A stretch of DNA of 64,000 bases, from the NCBI RefSeq assembly GCF_000003815.2, contig NC_049981.1, forward strand, positions 31,278,269 to 31,342,268, read 5' to 3'. Positions 23,385 through 64,000 of the stretch are shown here, one piece after another; the stretch's first letter is position 1, and each line of letters opens with the position of its first letter. The translations under genes were made by a program, and so were the position numbers. The DNA is from Branchiostoma floridae. Its lineage: Eukaryota; Chordata; Leptocardii; Amphioxiformes; Branchiostomatidae. Below the pieces are notes generated by a model. That model was not told the DNA's origin and made no database searches. It saw nothing but the letters and a program-made list of their open reading frames with translations.

Positions 23385-23579
23385 AGAATTTTTAAAAAAT
23401 CATATCGTTAAAATCGTGCCTCAAAGGAAAAATCATACACTAAACTCTTGCAGGAAAAATCGTACAGTAAAAAATGTGTCTTAAAGGAAAAATTGTACGC
23501 TAAAAATCGTGTCTCAAGTAAAAGATTGTACGCTAAAAATCGTGTCTCTAAGGGATAATCGTACGCTAAAAATCGTGTC
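23385..23579 (-). repeat. About 33-bp tandem repeat just past the PTEN stop codon
   Basis: About six diverged units of the type CGTACGCTAAAAATCGTG, spaced about 32-34 bases, end exactly at the PTEN stop. The TCA on the plus strand that is the stop codon (TGA) is itself within the unit's TCTCAA motif. Lies in the presumed 3' UTR. Confidence 0.6.
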
Positions 23580-59362
<35,783 letters not shown>

Positions 59363-59660
59363 GGTGCCGGCTGTGCCCTCGGCTTGCCCTGGCGACCTCG
59401 TTTCCCCCACCGAGCTCTTCCGCAAGGATCGGAACTCTCCTCCGCGACTTCGGCGCCTCCGGAAGCGAAAACCCGCAGTCCCGGTCCTCCCAGAGTCCGT
59501 TCTGGGGCAGCTGAACTGTCAAACCGTCGGGAATCTGTCGTACAGCAGTCCGATCGTGTCGGGACTGGCGATCGTGGCCACTTTCCGCGCAGAGACTGGA
59601 CTTCCTCACGATCTGGCAGCCATCATGGCGTCTGCTTCCTCATGGACTTAAATTAACAAA
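59363..59660 (-). promoter_or_regulatory. PTEN 5' UTR and probable promoter region
   Basis: GC- and CpG-rich compared with the rest of the window, directly upstream of the PTEN start. It contains GCCATCATGGCG near 59618, similar to a YY1-type initiator. No TATA box is evident. The transcription start cannot be placed from sequence alone. Confidence 0.45.
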
Positions 59661-61889
59661 TCCCTCCGCCAAAATCTTCCAAAAATTCTCTAAATTCGCA
59701 CCGACCTTCCGAGTACAGGAATGATACACATAACGAATAAATTATTTATATTTGATATGCTGCACTGATGCAATATTGTCGCTAAGCGTTGAATCGTGCA
59801 GTTTTGACAGCCTTCTGGGGTTCTATTTTCGGACGGAAGGATTTCGGAGGAAAACCGCCCATGTGACTTTAAACTCGCAGTGCGTGTCGGGAAGGTTTCC
59901 AGGCGCCGGTCAGTCGCGCATCTGTCAGAGTCCACAAATTCAAACTTTTATTGTTTCGTCAAACTTCGCAAAAAAATTGAAACCGCGGAATCCACACAGG
60001 CCTTACACGTCAGGAAAATACCCAGGTTGACATTATTGGTTGTTCATATCAAGGTGATTTTTAACCTCCTTTGTTTCGGATGAAAGTTTGATACTGCAAT
60101 ATGTCTTGGCACGGAGAATTTTTTTTCTCAAAAATAAAAGTGAAATGCAATATCGTCCTACACTTTAATAAGTTATAATAGATTTCCATTTACTGTACAT
60201 GTGACATATTCTGTATGGAGACATATTCTGACTGAATCTTAGTAATCATAGGAAATATAGCTTTTTGTTTTAATTTGTTTTTACTTTCCCAAATACCGGT
60301 TTGGCGGGTCTGCTGGTTTAGAGCATTGCCACCCAACCCACCCAACCCCCTGCCCAATCTGTTTTTGTCCTTAATATTTATTGACAACACTGTAGTTTAC
60401 TGGTATTGACAAGCCAACTTTTCTTAGATAGAGAGACGACTGGACCTCGATTCTAATTTGGCTCATAACAGTGCAGCTAGGATGCTCCACAGATCAGAGA
60501 ATACAAAACTGAACTGAGCTGAACTTTAGGGAAAACAAAAACACAATTTCGCCAAATCATGAGCCGTTACCTAAGCAAATGGATATGAGTTTGGAAACGG
60601 CTATCAAAAAAATCAGTTTGTTTTAGAAACTGCTATTTTTTTTTATTCCAGATGATAACATTATCTGAAAAGTATAAATAAAAGTACAGAGACGAAGTGG
60701 CGGCGATCTCAAGTTGTGATTGACTGCTGTTTGACGCAGCGTATTCCCTGGATGTCTAACCCCTTCAACGAGAAAACGCAATTAATAAAAGTTTAAAATC
60801 AAAACCGAGCGAATAGACGCACAAAAGTCAATGAAAGTCATATTAACAGTCACCTCCAAGCCAGAAGCCTTACATTGTTTGAACCTTTATCTATTCATGA
60901 GAAGCTGAAATAGGCCTGCAGGCCACTTTTCATTGAGGTCATGAGGGAGGTAAGGGTCAGATAAAATATAACAGAGATACAGATTACACCGAGTCCTATT
61001 AAATCTATGAACATATACACGGTATAAAACATTAGTAGAGCGAAAGCTCTGCCTTCATAGTCCGTGTCTGCTGGTTTTAGTCATTTCTCTTACTTCAAGA
61101 GTCTCTCAAAGCAGGTCAGATTTGGGGCCGTACGTGTGTCTAGCTGTAGGTTGTTCCAGACAGTCGGTCCACGGTAGCATCTGCATGTAGGAGACTGTTA
61201 CCCGACTCCTGCGGACACAGGTGTGTCGGCGGAAGGTGTCTGGACAGGAGAATTCCCCAGGTGTGGCTCACGGCAGGTGACAGACGACCCCAGGTGAGGA
61301 CACACTGCCAGTCAGATGAAGCTGATAAATGTCCCTGTCTCCACCAGACGCCTCTTGGGGAGGAACTAAAAGTCGGAGAATCAGCCGGAACGTGCTAGTA
61401 CAAAGTACTGTAAATCTGAAGAAGGCAATCAGAAATAATAACAGACATTATCTATTGATAGAAAGCGCCCTCTTGTAGCACACTCAGAAATTGCATGGCA
61501 ATTATGCACGCACCTGCTTTCTATTTACCACATTTGCGGAAGAAGTGACATAAAAGGAGACTGCGAACTTTTGAAGATGTCAACCCGGAGACCAGGCTAT
61601 AAGGTTTGATGCACTAACACCAGGAAGGACCCCTGTTCTTCAAGCCGCAGAGGTTGGGCGGCGGGGACAGTGGGAGCGGGGAGCGAGCTGTCAAAAAATT
61701 CTAGCTAATACCAGTTGCTAATACTATCCCTGCGACCCAACCTCTGCTTGGAGAATAAGGACCCCTTCTCTTTTCGATAAGTGCGGCGGACTTTTTTTCT
61801 TGTTCGAGGTGTACATGTAGCTCTCCTCAAACATGGGACCCCCATTTTACGTCCTATACAAGGGACGAAGCTAGGTACTCATTTTCTCA

Positions 61890-62007
61890 CCTGAGTAACA
61901 TGAGGATAGTCGTGTAAAGTGACTTTCCCAAGGTAAAAAAAAATCGGTAACATCGCGTCAGATTTGAACCCCTGGGTTCTGGGTCAAACCACCCTGCCAC
62001 ACGGCCC
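61890..62007 (-). repeat. tRNA-headed SINE, copy 2
   Basis: On the minus strand: GGGGCCGTGTGGCAGGGTGG, GGTTCAAATCTGACGCGATG (B-box-like), then CCTTGGGAAAGTCACTTTAC and CTCATGTTACTCAGGTGA. Same body as the copy at 5500-5663. Confidence 0.62.
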
Positions 62008-62290
62008 CGCGTCTTTGACTTGTCTGTTTAAAAATAGACAAACAGAAGTTGTTTTGACTCAAACTTATGAATGTAGATTTGATCCGATGTACCAAGGAGC
62101 TTTTATCAAGATAAAAGGTCCTTTGATATGTATAACAATAACATTTAAATTCGACTCTTGGGCTGCCAAACGTTCTCTGAATAAATCCATTTAGATAGAT
62201 TTTCAGGCGAATAAATCCAATAACCATAAATGCTTGACTCTCTGGCGAATTTGAAATCCGGCCACCTTCTGGATATCAACATTTTCACTA

Positions 62291-62457
62291 ATCTCCAAGC
62301 AGATCCTATGGTAGCATAAGATAGTATCAAAAGCTGGCAGAGGAGTGAAGCAGGCTTAGGAGTGTGTTTTGCTACCGCAAATGGGCACCTCTTGGCTAAC
62401 TATACTCCTTGGCCAGTTTGGTACTATCTTATGCCATTGTAGGATCTGCATGGAGAT
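62291..62457. mobile_element. ATCTCCAAGCAGATCCTAC MITE, copy 3
   Basis: 167 bases from ATCTCCAAGCAGATCCTATG to GTAGGATCTGCATGGAGAT, in opposite orientation to the copies at 43748 and 55985 judged by the inner CCAAGGAGTATAG segment. Confidence 0.75.
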
Positions 62458-63125
62458 TTCATTTTCACGTGGGCGAAGTTTGTTGACAACAGTGTCACAC
62501 TTGGTTTCAGGCTCCGTGGAAATAACCTGTGTTCACAGTAGGCACTTCGCCACGAATGCTCCAAATTATCTTCAAGCCTTCACAGCAGTCCATAAGCTAC
62601 GGCTAGTGTTTGATAGTGACCTTTCTTGGCCGATTGCAATGTAATGTTTTCTGATAGCTGCCGCCTTTTGAACAACAGCCGCTCGACGCACTGCAATCCC
62701 AAAGCGACACCTATCAACAGATCTTCATATTGCAGCGCAACAGGGCACCTCAACATTGACCATGGACGACATATATGTGTGACGGTGTGTTTTTGAATAT
62801 CATAAAAGTACCTGTTGTTTATCACTTTTAATGAACCCCACTGTTCAACCAGTACTAGTGTAAGGGTTGAGCACCTTAGTTCCCCCCATGCCTTTGAACA
62901 CATCAGGCCGCCCTGGTCCACCTTGCGGACCCTTGCGCGGTTCTGGCCTCTCTCTTACCAGGAGCTTCCAAAGGCTTCTATGTCTTTTTCGGGCACGTTT
63001 GCACCTCCATGTAAGTCTTGGTCTTCCTGTGCTCCTTTTCTTCCTTTTTTCACCCCAAGGTCTCCATTCTATGATCTTCTTCGCTGTTCTGACTGTTCTG
63101 TCCCATTCTCACGGGACAATCACTG

Positions 63126-63670
63126 GTCTCTACGCACCAGACTCCGACCTGGCCGTATTGGCAAAGTTAGGAATAAAACATAGTAAGACTTAACTGGCCT
63201 ATAGCTAGGAGTGAACTGACCGGCCGGCGGTGATACTAGTACTAGCAGCTGGATGGACTGCAAAGGACTGGCTGAAATCCAATGGCAACTTATTTAGTGT
63301 CCTTGCGTGGCCAAATTCTTTTTTTTTTCATCCCAAGCTGACACGTCTGGTTTGAGACTAGAAAATCACGTCTTTGTTGCGACGTCGTGAGATTTAATGT
63401 AAGAGGCAAGCGTCCGCGTGGGTTGTGTAGTGTATCCATTCAACTTCAAGGACGTTATATACTTATATACAATGTCCTTGATCCCTTGAATAGCTCCAGT
63501 AATGATAAATACATCCTGTAGAATTATACTGGCGCCGTGCATCTCAAAAAGCAGTCATTACCAGACTTACCTGATATTAATCATCATCTCATCCCAAATT
63601 TGCGCACTGCGTGGAGAGGATCATCATAGCAAACAGTGCGTACGTGGACATACAGGCTAGCCTCTACCAG
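63126..63670. mobile_element. Inverted pair of CACCAGACTCCG repeats
   Basis: CTACGCACCAGACTCCGACC and TTGGCAAAGTTAGGAATAAA at the left resemble the start of the MITE at 13874. In inverse, AGGCTAGCCTCTACCAGG and AAATTGGCCAAATAGACAG at 63655-63725 resemble its other end. Perhaps one larger element or two nested ones; borders uncertain. Confidence 0.4.
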
Positions 63671-64000
63671 GTTCCACATCTCTCTGGAAATAGTACAGTA
63701 GAAATTGGCCAAATAGACAGATAACACCATGGATAACATGCCAGAGGAGTTAGCCGGCCAAAAACGCACAGGTCGCCAACTGTACTTTTTGCCCGGCTAC
63801 TGATTCAACAATGTTGACAGTCTTATGGCTATGTTTCCAATGAAAAATGTACACCGTATATCATGGACTTTCCGGTCTTTTGTCGAGGAGCCTCCTTGGC
63901 AATTATAGAATCATCGTGACATTTCCTAACTCCTTTATTTGTTGGCCGTTCTTTAATAAGCTTGTCGGACGACAGCGCCCACAACCACAGCTCTAGACTT

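Larger units (their letters stand above)
15294..23579. other. Spacer and probable PTEN 3' UTR
   Basis: Lies between the gene 2 start and the PTEN stop, both read leftward. The gene 2 promoter should be just above 15293. The PTEN 3' UTR must start at 23579 and run leftward; its end is not evident. AATAAA on the minus strand occurs, for example, at about 19830. The area has CCAAT/ATTGG clusters at 19520-19870 and 20960-21220 and an inverted pair of CATCTCCAAGCAGAT motifs at 16989 and 17247. Long open frames such as the one at 18294-18881 show no protein-like features. Confidence 0.45.
59661..64000. other. PTEN 5' flank
   Basis: No gene was recognised. Holds the SINE at 61890-62010, the MITE at 62291-62457 and an inverted CACCAGACTCCG / AGGCTAGCCTCTACCAGG pair at about 63126-63670. 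The frames at 59112-59656 and 62815-63193 show no domain or splice support. A gene could begin beyond 64000. Confidence 0.4.

Noticed and set aside
59363-59518. In-frame N-terminal extension of PTEN (like the human long form)
   Set aside because: Only 52 codons before an in-frame TGA, with no ATG or CTG in frame. The composition is Arg/Ser-rich and not clearly related to the human extension.
62815-63193. Pro/Leu/Ser-rich frames on the plus strand
   Set aside because: Two frames are open over the same low-complexity pyrimidine-rich DNA; no domain, splice site or family resemblance.

Overview
The window reads as a lancelet (amphioxus, Branchiostoma, most like B. floridae) nuclear genome segment. 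The evidence is compact vertebrate-style exons with GT-AG introns, a deuterostome PTEN with human-like exon phases, and very dense short inverted-repeat elements, tRNA-headed SINEs and LINE fragments of lancelet type. Two runs of exactly 100 N (3364-3463, 47599-47698) are assembly gaps. The species call is inference.

Three multi-exon genes were reconstructed by joining exons whose splice sites and phases agree. All three lie on the minus strand. (1) 274-8289, open at the left edge: a protein of at least 690 residues with an N-terminal pyrin/DAPIN-like death fold, a helical segment, a Pointed/SAM-like domain, a hydrophobic segment and a P-loop GTPase-like domain with a degenerate Walker A. (2) 11416-15293: a 233-residue secreted protein with a signal peptide, a short coiled coil and a C-terminal Cys-rich module beginning Gly-Cys-Trp. 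(3) 23580-59362: the complete coding region of PTEN, 430 residues in 13 coding exons. The active-site loop, the phosphoinositide-binding N-terminus, the C2 domain, the acidic tail and a C-terminal PDZ ligand are all present.

Layout: 1-8289 gene 1; 8290-11415 repeat-rich spacer; 11416-15293 gene 2; 15294-23579 spacer that probably holds the PTEN 3' UTR; 23580-59362 PTEN, with introns full of mobile elements (a LINE reverse transcriptase ORF, a 1.27 kb fold-back element, MITEs, SINEs, satellites); 59363-64000 PTEN 5' flank with repeats.

Most notable points: (a) PTEN has two separate tandem arrays built from its own intron-exon boundaries. One has 15 copies of a 3' splice site with the first bases of the catalytic-loop exon (56 bp unit). 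The other has 3 copies of the acceptor and 5' part of a C2-domain exon (112 bp unit). In both, using a decoy acceptor brings in a stop codon. (b) PTEN intron 1 keeps textbook U12-type donor and branch sites. (c) Gene 1 has a domain order I do not recognise from any named family and may be an innate-immune or cell-death protein. (d) A fold-back transposon sits in one of two tandem copies of a host sequence, so the neighbouring copy shows the empty site and a TA target duplication. (e) 47699-48335 is a low-quality re-read of the sequence before the N gap, so it is an assembly artefact and not biology.
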